From: Bacillota bacterium
Lineage (GTDB): Bacteria; Bacillota; UBA4882; UBA10575
Direction of reading: 5' to 3'
NCBI GenBank assembly: GCA_012727535.1
Contig: JAAYGU010000056.1
Location: 1-42,529, forward strand
DNA length: 42,529 nt
Shown: in pieces, positions 33,541 to 42,191 of the stretch
Numbering within the stretch: the stretch's first letter is position 1
Layout: the number at the start of each line of letters is the position of its first letter
Made by a program: the position numbers and the translations under genes
Notes under the pieces: model-generated
Databases searched by the model: none
The model's input: only the letters and a program-made list of their open reading frames with translations
What the model was told of the DNA's origin: nothing

Positions 33541-34659
33541 ATGCTGACGATTAAAGGACGGTACAATACAGCCCATATCATGATTGATGAAATTGATGAG
33601 ACGACCCGCGAGCAGATCCAAAAACTATTGGATCACCCCGCTTTCGGTAATACCTATATTGCCATTATGCCTGATTGCCATGCGGGAAAAGGAGCGGTGA
33701 TTGGTTTCACCATGCAGATGAATGATTACATCATCCCGAACATCGTTGGCGTTGATATCGGTTGTGGAGTACTGGCGGCCCGTTTTGAGGTTGAGGAGAT
33801 GGATCTTCAGGCGTTTGACCGGTTTATCAAGCAAAATATCCCGGCTGGGTTCAAAATTCATCAAAAAGCGAAGGTCAAAGAGGACCCCACCCTTCGCCAC
33901 TGGACAAAGGTGATCGGCATGGATCACGGGAAAGCACTCCGTAGTATCGGTACTTTGGGCGGTGGGAATCACTTTATCGAAGTCGGAAAGGATTCCCAAG
34001 CGCGGATCTGGGTGACAATTCATTCCGGGAGCCGTAATTTTGGTTTGCGGATCGCCAATCATTTTCAGAGAAAAGCCCGTCAAAACCAGGCGCCGAACCT
34101 CACCGGCAAGCAGTACAGAGACCTTGAGCTTCTTTGGTTGGATAGCCAGGATGGACAGGACTATCTCAACGCCGCCCGCTTTGCTCAGGCTTATGCTGCG
34201 TTAAATCGCCAGACTATGCTCAAGGAAATATCACGCTTCTTTGCTCAAGACCCGGTTGAAGTCATTGAATCCGTGCACAACTTCATTGGCGACGATCAGA
34301 TTATTCGTAAGGGGGCAACACCCGCCCGTAAAGGTGAGCGAGTCATCATCCCCTTTAATATGCGCGATGGTTTGGCGCTCTGTACCGGCAAAGGGTCATC
34401 CAAGTACAATTATTCCGCCCCTCATGGGGCCGGACGTATCCTGTCCCGGACTAAAGCGAAACAAGTCCTTTCCGTGGACCACTTTACGGAAGGCATGAGA
34501 AAAGCCGGCGTTTTTACCACGACCGCCAATAAAGATACCCTGGACGAGGCTCCCGGGGCCTATAAAGATAAAGAGTTAATCATCCAGAATATCGCAGAGA
34601 CTGTGGAGATAAATGATTTCGTCCAGCCGGTATATAATTTCAAGGCTGCTGGTGATTGA
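33541..34659 (+). CDS. rtcB: RtcB-type RNA-splicing ligase
   Basis: RtcB joins RNA 2',3'-cyclic phosphate or 3'-phosphate ends to 5'-OH ends, using GTP and manganese. The 372-aa protein keeps the metal and guanylylation residues: PDCHAGKGAVIG (about 45-56), VGVDIGCGV with the metal Asp and Cys, GGGNHFIE, HSGSRNFG, and APHGAGR (the His that carries GMP). It is a little shorter than E. coli RtcB (about 408). The start is ATG 33541 with GAGGAG seven bases upstream; a GTG at 33523 lies ahead of that site. It has a leader of about 395 bases with strong structure, and no archease, RtcA or RtcR gene nearby. Its substrate here is unknown. Confidence 0.94.
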   Translation: MLTIKGRYNTAHIMIDEIDETTREQIQKLLDHPAFGNTYIAIMPDCHAGKGAVIGFTMQMNDYIIPNIVGVDIGCGVLAARFEVEEMDLQAFDRFIKQNIPAGFKIHQKAKVKEDPTLRHWTKVIGMDHGKALRSIGTLGGGNHFIEVGKDSQARIWVTIHSGSRNFGLRIANHFQRKARQNQAPNLTGKQYRDLELLWLDSQDGQDYLNAARFAQAYAALNRQTMLKEISRFFAQDPVEVIESVHNFIGDDQIIRKGATPARKGERVIIPFNMRDGLALCTGKGSSKYNYSAPHGAGRILSRTKAKQVLSVDHFTEGMRKAGVFTTTANKDTLDEAPGAYKDKELIIQNIAETVEINDFVQPVYNFKAAGD

Positions 34660-34731
34660 GAATTTAATTGAGAAACTGTTTGAATGGCATTTAAGCAGCC
34701 GATGCTTTTTTAATCTTGAGTAAAAATGCAA

Positions 34732-34757
34732 AAAACCCTTGATTGTTCAAGGGTTTT
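34732..34757. terminator. Bidirectional terminator between rtcB and tRNA-Ala
   Basis: AAAACCCTTGA (34732-34742) pairs with TCAAGGGTTTT (34747-34757). On the minus strand a six-T run follows, ending the tRNA-Ala transcript. The plus-strand tail is shorter. Confidence 0.85.
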
Positions 34758-34769
34758 AACTTACATATT

Positions 34770-34845
<76 letters not shown>

Positions 34846-34865
34846 ATCACCGTGTGACATATAAT

Positions 34866-34894
34866 AGGATAACTCGAAATCGGTAATTTGTCAA
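34866..34894 (-). promoter_or_regulatory. Candidate sigma-A promoter for tRNA-Ala
   Basis: TTGACA (34894-34889), a 17-base spacer and TATCCT (34871-34866) on the minus strand. Confidence 0.6.
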
Positions 34895-34902
34895 GGGGTT
34901 TT

Positions 34903-35478
34903 TTAAAGATTTCCTTTTAACCCGATCTCCTCTGCTACTGTGCGCATTCCGGCAATGGTCTCTTTGATGACTTCGTTTAACTCCATTCCCAATTTTTCCG
35001 CGCCGTTGGCGATAATTTCACGATTAACGCCTGCAGCAAAGGCTTTATCTTTCCACTTTTTCCTGACGGATTTAACTTCTAAATCTAAGACACTTTTACT
35101 GGGACGGACTAACGCTGCCGCTGCAATCAAACCGGTTAACTCATCAATTGTGTAGAGCACTTTTTCCATGCGGTGCACCGGTTCAATATCGGAGCATATA
35201 CCCCAACCGTGGCTCTGTACGGCATGAATATACTCCTCGGGCCATTCTTCCGCCTCTAAGATTTCTCTTACCTTTACACAATGCTGCTCGGGGTAACGTT
35301 CGTAATCTAAATCATGAATTAACCCGATGATCCCCCATTTCTCCACGTCTTCTTCGAACAGGGCGGCAAAATGCCTCATTACTGCTTCAACGGATAAAGC
35401 ATGCCGGAGGAGGCTTTCCTCCTGATTGTACTCTTTAAACAAGCGTAAAGCCTCTTCCCTAGTGATTTTCTTACTCAT
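34903..35478 (-). CDS. HD-domain protein (putative phosphohydrolase)
   Basis: The 191-aa soluble protein has an HD superfamily core: His26 in LLRHALSVE, the His-Asp pair in GLIHDLDYERYPEQH (about 52-66), a third histidine in VQSHGWG, and an Asp in YTIDELTGL. These are the order and spacing of metal ligands in HD phosphohydrolases of the HDIG/YfbR-like type. The substrate cannot be named. The ATG has an AGGAGC-type site. It is 28 bases downstream of the large secreted metallopeptidase on the same strand, so the two may be cotranscribed. Confidence 0.85.
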   Translation of the reverse strand: MSKKITREEALRLFKEYNQEESLLRHALSVEAVMRHFAALFEEDVEKWGIIGLIHDLDYERYPEQHCVKVREILEAEEWPEEYIHAVQSHGWGICSDIEPVHRMEKVLYTIDELTGLIAAAALVRPSKSVLDLEVKSVRKKWKDKAFAAGVNREIIANGAEKLGMELNEVIKETIAGMRTVAEEIGLKGNL

Positions 35479-35505
35479 TGTACTGCTCCTTTCTTCCTTG
35501 GTAGT

Positions 35506-38151
35506 CTAATTTAGTCCTTTAAGAGTAAAGGAAATAAATGCCTCACCCTCCCGGTTAAAACCGAAACTTACCCCCGGATTAAAGGTTAAGGTGAATCCTC
35601 CAAATAAAAACCTTAGCTCTTGAACGAATTCCACCCCATAGGAGAGTTGATATTCCCCCTGGTCAGAGACAGCAGTCTCCACGAAAAGGGAAGAATACAG
35701 ATCCTCTAAATATAAATAAAGGGGCCAACAACCGGTTCGCTGCTGAAAAAGGGGGCGCGAATACTCGAGGATCCATGCTCCGCCTGTGCTCCCCGTTAAT
35801 GGTCTTTTATAGCCCCGGAGCAACGGAAAAACGTCACTCCCATAAGTATCCGGATCATGATAGCCCTGGATCCGCAGACTGAGATCACCCTTGAAGACGA
35901 GGTGATGCAGTTCGAGACCTCCATAATAACCTACCCGCCTACTTCCCGGTTCATCCCTATCTAGATTCTCGATTGGTGTTTTAAAGTAGAGATTAAAGTT
36001 TGTCTTGGGGTAGTCAAAACTGAAGAAAAGGTAAGGATTAAACTCAGCCCCCCAGTCTCGCCCATACAGAACCGTCGAACCGATATTAATGGCAGATAGT
36101 CCCGGCGATGAACGGTAATAAAGAGGATACTCCAGCTCAAACCAGAATGGACGGAGCGCGGCAGTATCATACCCAACCCACAGCTGGGCTGGGGGAAAGA
36201 GATTCAAGTTCAGGCTTAAAGCGCTCCCCCATTGCTTTGTTTGGAAATTATGGGTGAGGTTAAAAGCATACGACGGGAGGTGGCCGATCGCATCGCTGCC
36301 GTAAAGGAAGAAACCCACCCCCTGATTTCCGTAAAAAGGAACGAAAATTTTAGGCGTTAATGTTGCAAGATTATCCCAGTAACTGCCCTCATTAATCTCT
36401 AGCCCTTCTGCTTCATACTTGATTTCCGCCAGCGGGGTTGTAGGGGGAGAAACAGGGAGAACGAATTCTTCAAAAATCGCCTTTTTGCGATAAAGGTCAA
36501 AGCCGAAAGAATTTAAGCCGACAAAGTATAGTTCTCCTTGGGCAGGGTCATAGGCGGGCTGAGAAGCATAGCCGCCCGTTGTCATCTTATAGATTTGCTC
36601 AGTTGTGAAATCATAACAATAGATCCCATACTCTTCTTCATAGTTGGCCTGGAAAAAAAGCTGCTCTCCCACTAAGGTAATCCCGTATTCCGCGTAAGCC
36701 GTCGTCACTAGTGGTGTCAGTTCTCCATTAGCTAAAGAGAGAAGATAAAGATCATTACCAGCCCGCTTTGCCCGGGCGGAGACGATAATCCGCTCTTCAT
36801 CAGCGACCATTTCATCAATCAGATATGGTACTTCATATAAGAATTTGCTGCTTTCCTCCGTTTTATGAAGGTAGACCTCGGAACCGAAACGGTTGCGTGT
36901 GGCGCACGCGTACAAAATACTGCCATCCGGTAAAACTTCATAAGCCCGGATTTCACCGGCTAAAACCAAACGGTCCTTTCCGGTGGATAAATCTTTCTCC
37001 CGGATCTGGGTATAGGCACCATAACCTGACTGTAGAGCATTGGCATACCCAGGCTTCAGCTCCTCCACCCCGTAATAGAGTTTGTCGTTTTTCCATATTT
37101 TTATCGGCAAAACCAGGTTAGCAGTCGTCGCGAGCACTACTTTTTCGGTTCCGGACGCTAGATCCCGGGCGATAATCTCCTCATGATAAAAACTACGATC
37201 CGGCCCGGTCTTCACTGGCATAGAGTGTTGATAAAAAACTGTACGCTCTCCCTGTTCATTGGCGACCAGAATCGGATGCGAGACATACCAACCTTTGGTG
37301 GTAACCTGCTTGCCATCGATGGCAAAAGCTTTGAACCGTTCGGTTTCGTATGCTTTCCAATCCTCCCATAACTGCGGAAAAGATTTGCCAAAGACTTTTT
37401 TTGCGGAGTTATCCAAGGAAGCTAGTAAGGATGAACCACGCTGGGCGAAGAATTCTGTTAGTTTCTCTTCTCCGTAGGTCTGTGCTAAGTAGTCTAGGAA
37501 AACTCCGCCGTAAGTGTAAAATCCTCCTAATTGGAATTCATGGGGGCTAAAAGTGGCATCCAAAATTGTCGGGAAACGCTCGTCAGCCACCCGGGCTCCG
37601 ATATAGGCGTCGTATAGCCCATCATTTAGCCGACCCTGAAAATTGGAGAGTTGCGATTCGCTGTAGACCGTGATCCCTTCGATCATCCAGTCGGGGACCC
37701 AAAGATTCGGAGAGAGAATATTGCCGAAAATGCTGCATAAAACTTTCGGCCCTTTTCCGACTTTGGTCATATGCAAGATATGCGTATATTCATGAATAGC
37801 GACCAAAGTGTACCAATCTTCCATGGTCCCGATGTAACCGGCTTGGGGCGGATACCAATAGAGATGGATCCAATTATTAATCGGGTGCGCCATTCCGTTG
37901 GCTGCAGTGCCGAGATCATTAATCACGACAGGAAGGTGACGTTGGCGGTTTCCGGTCAGCTGTTCGATATTTGGCCGGTAATATTCGAGGGTTTGAAGAA
38001 CCTCCCGGGCTTCCTCTGCCAATTCTGTCGGGTAAAAAACAGTGAAGTATTCAGTCTTTAGGGTCTGCCACTTTGTTCCCCCCAGACAAACGGTGGGAAT
38101 TAACAGCAAACAGATGATGGCGCTCAGAAGCACACTGCTTCTTTTCATCAT
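35506..38151 (-). CDS. Secreted HExxH metallopeptidase with beta-propeller and barrel-like C-terminus
   Basis: The 881-aa protein begins with a signal peptide (about 1-24). A gluzincin-type peptidase domain (about 25-275) follows, with HEYTH (His120, Glu121, His124) and Glu158 in WMIEGITVYSES. A TolB/WD40-like propeller region (about 285-560) has repeated blocks such as DLYLLSLANGELTPL and GIYCYDFTTEQIYKM. The last 280 residues are rich in alternating aromatic beta strands (FELEYPLYY, GYYGGLELHHL, FGGFTLTFNPG and others) ending AFISFTLKGLN, like an outer-membrane barrel. This layout is familiar from diderm bacteria. With the patatin-barrel protein it argues for an outer membrane. Role unknown; perhaps surface proteolysis. 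Confidence 0.78.
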   Translation of the reverse strand: MMKRSSVLLSAIICLLLIPTVCLGGTKWQTLKTEYFTVFYPTELAEEAREVLQTLEYYRPNIEQLTGNRQRHLPVVINDLGTAANGMAHPINNWIHLYWYPPQAGYIGTMEDWYTLVAIHEYTHILHMTKVGKGPKVLCSIFGNILSPNLWVPDWMIEGITVYSESQLSNFQGRLNDGLYDAYIGARVADERFPTILDATFSPHEFQLGGFYTYGGVFLDYLAQTYGEEKLTEFFAQRGSSLLASLDNSAKKVFGKSFPQLWEDWKAYETERFKAFAIDGKQVTTKGWYVSHPILVANEQGERTVFYQHSMPVKTGPDRSFYHEEIIARDLASGTEKVVLATTANLVLPIKIWKNDKLYYGVEELKPGYANALQSGYGAYTQIREKDLSTGKDRLVLAGEIRAYEVLPDGSILYACATRNRFGSEVYLHKTEESSKFLYEVPYLIDEMVADEERIIVSARAKRAGNDLYLLSLANGELTPLVTTAYAEYGITLVGEQLFFQANYEEEYGIYCYDFTTEQIYKMTTGGYASQPAYDPAQGELYFVGLNSFGFDLYRKKAIFEEFVLPVSPPTTPLAEIKYEAEGLEINEGSYWDNLATLTPKIFVPFYGNQGVGFFLYGSDAIGHLPSYAFNLTHNFQTKQWGSALSLNLNLFPPAQLWVGYDTAALRPFWFELEYPLYYRSSPGLSAINIGSTVLYGRDWGAEFNPYLFFSFDYPKTNFNLYFKTPIENLDRDEPGSRRVGYYGGLELHHLVFKGDLSLRIQGYHDPDTYGSDVFPLLRGYKRPLTGSTGGAWILEYSRPLFQQRTGCWPLYLYLEDLYSSLFVETAVSDQGEYQLSYGVEFVQELRFLFGGFTLTFNPGVSFGFNREGEAFISFTLKGLN

Positions 38152-38300
38152 ATCAACCTCGATTCATTTTACCAGTAAACACTGGACAAACTTTGCTCCC
38201 TTTTCGACAGAAGTTAAAGATATCTTGAAACTGTAGTGCAAATGATTAATAAGATTATTCCTTTTCCATTGGAAAAGTCCTGCCCGCGTGTGCACCCTCG

Positions 38301-38345
38301 CGCAAAAACGCACAATCCCTCTTTTCTTGAGGAGATTGTGCGTTT
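38301..38345 (-). terminator. Intrinsic terminator of trpB2
   Basis: A 12-bp stem AAACGCACAATC (38306-38317) with GATTGTGCGTTT (38334-38345), extended by CCTC/GAGG inside. The minus-strand tail is TTTTT. Confidence 0.88.
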
Positions 38346-38382
38346 GGTAAAGAATATTTTCAGTTGTTACGTGGCAAAGCAA

Positions 38383-39762
38383 CTATTTCAGGCTCGGAAC
38401 CTTCGGCAACTGGGCAAAACCCTTCTCCAGATCCTCGTCACTTGGAATATAATCGGTCATTGTTCCGTTCAAAAAGGCATCATAGGCGGTCAGATCAAAG
38501 AAACCAGTGCCGGTTAAGCCAAAGAGAATGGTCTTGGCTTCGCCAGTTTCTTTGCAGTATAAAGCTTCATCGATGGCTGTGCGGATCGCATGGGCGGATT
38601 CCGGAGCCGGCAGGATAGTTTCATGTTTGGCAAAGAAGGTTGCCGCCTCAAAGACCTTGGTCTGTTCAACCGCCACCGCTTCCAGATAGCCATCGGCATA
38701 AAGTTTTGAGAGGATCGGAGACATCCCATGGTAGCGCAAACCACCCGCGTGATTGGGTGAAGGGACAAAGCCACTACCGAGGGTGTACATGCGGGCTAAA
38801 GGAGTGATTTTCCCGGTATCGCAATAATCATAGGCATAAAGTCCCCGGGTCAATGTGGGGCAGGAGGCTGGCTCAACGGCGATGATCCGGGGCGAAGCCT
38901 TCCCCAACAATTTATCCTGCATAAAGGGGGCAATTAATCCGCCCAAATTAGAGCCCCCGCCCGCGCACCCGACAATAATATCTGGATATTCATCCAGCAT
39001 TTCCAGGGCGGCTTTGGTTTCCAAACCGATAATCGATTGGTGGAGAAGAACCTGATTGAGAACGGAGCCAAGTACATAACGGTATCCTTCCGTAGAAACG
39101 GCTTTTTCCACCGCTTCAGAGATTGCGCAACCGAGACTTCCTCCGGTTTGCGGGTCATTCTCCAGGATGGCCTGACCAGCCTTTGTTGTCGGACTGGGAC
39201 TGGCGATCACTTCCGCACCAAAAGTCTGCATCACCGAGCGGCGGAAGGGCTTCTGTTCATAAGAGCACTTAACCATATAGACGGTCAGGGGAATCTTAAA
39301 AAAGGCACATGCTTCCGCCATGGCGGTCCCCCATTGGCCGGCACCGGTCTCCGTCGTCAGACCGGTCAGTCCTTGCTTTTTGGCGTAATAAGTCTGAGCG
39401 GCGGCAGAATTAAGCTTGTGGCTGCCGGAGGTGTTATTCCCTTCAAATTTATAATAGATTTTAGCCGGTGTATCCAGCGCTTTCTCTAAATTGTAAGCAC
39501 GAATCAGAGGTGAGGGACGGTACATTTTATAAAAATCCAGCACCTCACCGGGGATATCAAAGTACCTGGTTGTTTCATCCATCTCCTGTTTTGCCAGCTC
39601 TTCGCAGAAGACCGGATAGAGATCCTCTGCTTTGATTGGTTGCATTGTCGCTGGGTTGAGCATGGGGTCGGGTTGTTCCTTCATATCCGCGCGGAGATTA
39701 TACCACTGTTTTGGCATCTGCTCCTCGGTTAGATAGATACGATACGGGACTTTTTTCGACAT
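38383..39762 (-). CDS. trpB2: Tryptophan synthase beta-like protein TrpB2
   Basis: A PLP enzyme condensing indole and serine to tryptophan. TrpB2 differs from TrpB1 by its length (459 aa here) and N-terminal extension. Seen are FYKMYRPSPLIRAYNLEKAL, the PLP lysine in NNTSGSHKLNSA (about 115-126), ETGAGQWGTAMA, and the phosphate loop GCAGGGSNLGG. The start is ATG 39762, since GAGGAG lies six to seven bases upstream. The frame continues further up, but only through the T-box leader. No trpA follows, as is usual for stand-alone TrpB2, which can use free indole. It is controlled by a Trp-type T-box. Confidence 0.93.
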   Translation of the reverse strand: MSKKVPYRIYLTEEQMPKQWYNLRADMKEQPDPMLNPATMQPIKAEDLYPVFCEELAKQEMDETTRYFDIPGEVLDFYKMYRPSPLIRAYNLEKALDTPAKIYYKFEGNNTSGSHKLNSAAAQTYYAKKQGLTGLTTETGAGQWGTAMAEACAFFKIPLTVYMVKCSYEQKPFRRSVMQTFGAEVIASPSPTTKAGQAILENDPQTGGSLGCAISEAVEKAVSTEGYRYVLGSVLNQVLLHQSIIGLETKAALEMLDEYPDIIVGCAGGGSNLGGLIAPFMQDKLLGKASPRIIAVEPASCPTLTRGLYAYDYCDTGKITPLARMYTLGSGFVPSPNHAGGLRYHGMSPILSKLYADGYLEAVAVEQTKVFEAATFFAKHETILPAPESAHAIRTAIDEALYCKETGEAKTILFGLTGTGFFDLTAYDAFLNGTMTDYIPSDEDLEKGFAQLPKVPSLK

Positions 39763-39812
39763 GATCATTCTCCTCTCTTCTCGTCTCTTCTCGACTTTTC
39801 TTATTAATTTTT

Positions 39813-39856
39813 CTATATAAAAAGCTTCTGTCACAGTATTACTGGGACAGAAGCTT
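39813..39856 (-). terminator. T-box leader terminator
   Basis: An 11-bp stem, AAGCTTCTGTC (39822-39832) with GACAGAAGCTT (39846-39856), continues inward as CAGT/ACTG. The minus-strand tail is TTTTTATAT. Confidence 0.88.
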
Positions 39857-40107
39857 GTTTCCGGCTTCTGCGGTACCACCCGGTTTGGCGCACTAGTGCA
39901 CCCGCTCATTCCATATATGCATGCATATATGCTCCCTTGTTAACGGATGGAGATTCCGTCAGGCATTACTCAGCAGGTTTTCTGCTTTTCTTCCTGCCCT
40001 CGTAAGTCCATTCAGCATGGTTCTTGGTTACTGCCTTCTCACCCTCAGCAGCTCTCTGCGAACAAGTGACCATACCTACTCTTCTTACTCAACGGTTTAG
40101 TTGATAG
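39813..40107 (-). promoter_or_regulatory. T-box leader, tryptophan type
   Basis: On the minus strand the leader shows GCAGAGAGCTGCTGAGGGTGAGAAGGC-type stem I blocks. A specifier region CTGAATGGACTTACGAG follows, in which TGG (40010-40008, Trp codon) sits in the usual GAA-NNN-A context. The T-box bulge GGGTGGTACCGC (39881-39870) comes next, and then the terminator. Uncharged tRNA-Trp would stabilise the antiterminator and turn trpB2 on. Trp specificity is read from the specifier and agrees with the gene. Confidence 0.92.
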
Positions 40108-40149
40108 CAGACGTCGGTTTAGACCTTCGTCCTTGATTATGTTTTTAAT

Positions 40150-40178
40150 AGTATACACAGGTGGAAAGGAAAAGTCAA
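40150..40178 (-). promoter_or_regulatory. Sigma-A promoter of the T-box/trpB2 unit
   Basis: TTGACT (40178-40173), a 17-base spacer and TATACT (40155-40150) on the minus strand, about 45 bases before stem I. Confidence 0.8.
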
Positions 40179-40234
40179 TAATTAGTTTGCATAATTTTAC
40201 CGGACCAGGCCCGGATTGCTTGCTCAAGGTTGAT

Positions 40235-40774
40235 TCAGTCAGTTCTAACTCCGTAAGCATTCGTAAAGACTTTGGCAAAGGGTAGTTCTTCCCTAGCATG
40301 TCCCGGCTTATGTTCATCCGGATAACCGAAAGCGATGATCGCTTCCACTTTTAAGGAATTGGGGATGTTTAATACTTCTCGCACGAATTCTTCGGCTGTT
40401 TTCTGCTCATTGTGGATTCGTTCACGGATTTGGATCCAACAACACCCTAAACCCAAGGCTTCCGCTGCCAGGAAAATATAAGTGGCGGCGATTGAAGCAT
40501 TTTCGATCCAGACATCACATTTTTCCGGATCGGCGCAGGCCACGATCGCTGCGGGTGCCTTGCGCAAAAAAGTAGAACCATGAGGCCTGGCTTGAGCAAG
40601 TCTGGTGATGATCACCTGCTCAGTAACGACAATAAACTCCGATGGTTGAAGATTCCTGGATGACGGCGCGCGCAGGGCCGCTTCAACAATTTTATCGACC
40701 TTTTCCGGTTCGACCGGTTGATTTTTATACTTTCTAATGCTCCTTCTCTGCTCAATCAAGTTAAAAAAATCCAT
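40235..40774 (-). CDS. Nitroreductase family protein
   Basis: The 179-aa protein is an FMN-binding nitroreductase-like oxidoreductase. It has IEQRRSIRKYKNQPVE at the start (FMN phosphate site), APSSRNLQP (about 37-45), SIAATYIFLAAEALGLGCCWI (about 91-111), and IIAFGYPDEHK. A bundle of such proteins reduces nitro groups, quinones or flavins; the substrate here is unknown. GAGAGGTGAGAGG precedes the ATG. It lies upstream of the T-box promoter on the same strand, and no clear terminator separates the two. Confidence 0.9.
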   Translation of the reverse strand: MDFFNLIEQRRSIRKYKNQPVEPEKVDKIVEAALRAPSSRNLQPSEFIVVTEQVIITRLAQARPHGSTFLRKAPAAIVACADPEKCDVWIENASIAATYIFLAAEALGLGCCWIQIRERIHNEQKTAEEFVREVLNIPNSLKVEAIIAFGYPDEHKPGHAREELPFAKVFTNAYGVRTD

Positions 40775-40800
40775 CCTCTCACCTCTCTGACGATCGACTT

Positions 40801-40876
40801 ATGAAAATAGAGCCTTAATATCTTATATCGGGCGACGCCGTCATGCCACACAGATCACGCCGCACCAACAATCCGG
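40801..40876 (+). repeat. Shortened relative of the structured element at 33.2 kb
   Basis: It shares ATGAAAATAGAG (40801-40812 with 33201-33212), GACGCCG (40834-40840 with 33346-33352) and CCAACAATCCGG (40865-40876 with 33379-33390), in the same order and strand. The last two are 24 bases apart here and 26 apart in the long copy. The part corresponding to about 33213-33345 is largely missing, including the left arm of the 12-bp stem. I read it as an internally deleted, degenerate copy. Confidence 0.55.
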
Positions 40877-40940
40877 CGAAGATAAATTTCTGCTATTTAA
40901 TTTCGACAATTAGAAAATAAAACCTCCAAAGTAAATAGAA

Positions 40941-41761
40941 TCAACGGAACACCCCATAGCTTTTGGTCTCATACTTGACGGTTAATTCAATTTCGGCAGC
41001 CTGGTAGATCGCTTTCCAGTCGATCCATTCCCATTCCAGCGGGTAATGGACCCGAAACACTTCCCCGAAAGCCAGGGGATCGGAGTTTAATTTCTGTAGT
41101 TTCCGGAGAGTCTTCATCATCCCGCGGTGTAAGTAAGTGCTAATTGTCCGGTCAATCAGTTCCATCTCCTCTTGCTTTAAATGAATGTGGCCTTCAATTA
41201 TTTCCGCGAGATACCCTTCGGCTTTGACATCAATGACAAAGATATTCTTGGCTCCGTTCCGGCGGATTGTATAGCGTGAAAATAGTCGACTAGTACCTCC
41301 GAGGCGATTCGTTTATGCCAAAAACTATGGTCCAACATGTCATTGGCCCGGTCTTCCGTCAGGTAAACAAAAGCCTGGGGGGGAATTTTAGCGTGTCGGT
41401 GTAAAGGGTCGATCACCCCTTTTAATCCGGTTTCCGCTAACTTACGACTGATCAGCAACGCTTTGATCTGTCCAAAAAAGAGACTCCGTTGCGCTTTTGC
41501 CTGCAGACCGGGCACCGCCGCAAAGCCGGTCTCCCCCTCCGCACTCAAAATAGAGAAGGGTTTTTCGACGACCGGGGTTCCCGCGGAGAGTGGAAACAGC
41601 TCCTCGACAATCGGTAATTGCAGAGTGACTTTGATCCGGCCGTTTTCCATCCGATCGAGTCCAAGGGCCATAACCACCGTTCGCTTGGTTACCTCTTCTG
41701 CATCCCAACAGCCGGATAGAAAGAGGGGCAGTAACCATAGCAACCAGAACTTAATCCTCAA
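40941..41761 (-). pseudogene. gerC: Disrupted Ger(x)C spore-germination lipoprotein gene
   Basis: The N-terminal part starts at TTG 41761 (GGAG eight bases upstream) with a lipoprotein signal ending in the lipobox LSGC, then WDAEEVTKRTVVMALGLD, and runs in frame to about 41290. The C-terminal domain continues in another frame from about 41310 to 40941: SRYTIRRNGAKNIFVID, then AEGYLAEIIEGH, DPLAFGEVFRVHYPLEWEWI. The family is normally about 370-400 aa; the middle domain of roughly 80-100 residues is absent and the frames do not match. So it is not a simple frameshift but a deletion with frame change. The gene would have encoded the lipoprotein subunit of a germinant receptor. Confidence 0.85.
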
Positions 41762-42191
41762 GCCGAGCACTCCTTTGTTTGAAGACCAAAGCCAGTAGAT
41801 ACAAAAGGACCGGAAGGCCAAAGAGAACGAGCCAGCCATAGTCATCAATAAATTGCATGAATTGTTGGGCTTCATTAATATTTTGCGGGCAGATAGCTAA
41901 GTAGAGCGTAAGCGGGAACAAGAGCCAGACAAAACGCTTGTAATCTAAAACCCCGGTAACTTGGGCTAGTCCCAAACCTAATGCGTAATAGTAAAAACTG
42001 GAGCCAACCACCACCAGGGCAAGCCAAGCAATGATCATCAAGAGTCCGGCTTGTTCAAGTAAGAGGTAGGGAAATTCGACAACGTGAATTGCATCCAAAC
42101 CTGGATAGGTAAAACGCCCCAAATAGTCATGGCCGAAAATTCCGATCGTGCCACAGGTAAATAACATATAGATGAAGATAACAATAGGTTT
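41751..42191 (-). pseudogene. gerB: C-terminal remnant of a GerB-type germination permease
   Basis: The fragment encodes about 146 residues with four to five membrane helices: PIVIFIYMLFTCGTIGIFG, FPYLLLEQAGLLMIIAWLAL, FYYYALGLGLAQVTGV, LLFPLTLYLAICP and WLVLFGLPVLLYLLALVF. These match the last 40% of GerB/GerKB spore-germination permeases (about 360 aa). The N-terminal ~215 residues are missing: an in-frame TAG (42194-42192) stands just before the homology, and upstream DNA encodes GerA. Its end overlaps the gerC start by 11 bases, as in intact operons. Confidence 0.82.

Noticed and set aside
39763-39909. A 49-codon upstream extension of trpB2
   Set aside because: It runs through the T-box and terminator; ATG 39762 has GAGGAG at the right distance.
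40941-41165. A separate 74-aa gene
   Set aside because: It is the C-terminal end of the disrupted gerC; homology extends upstream of its ATG in the same frame.
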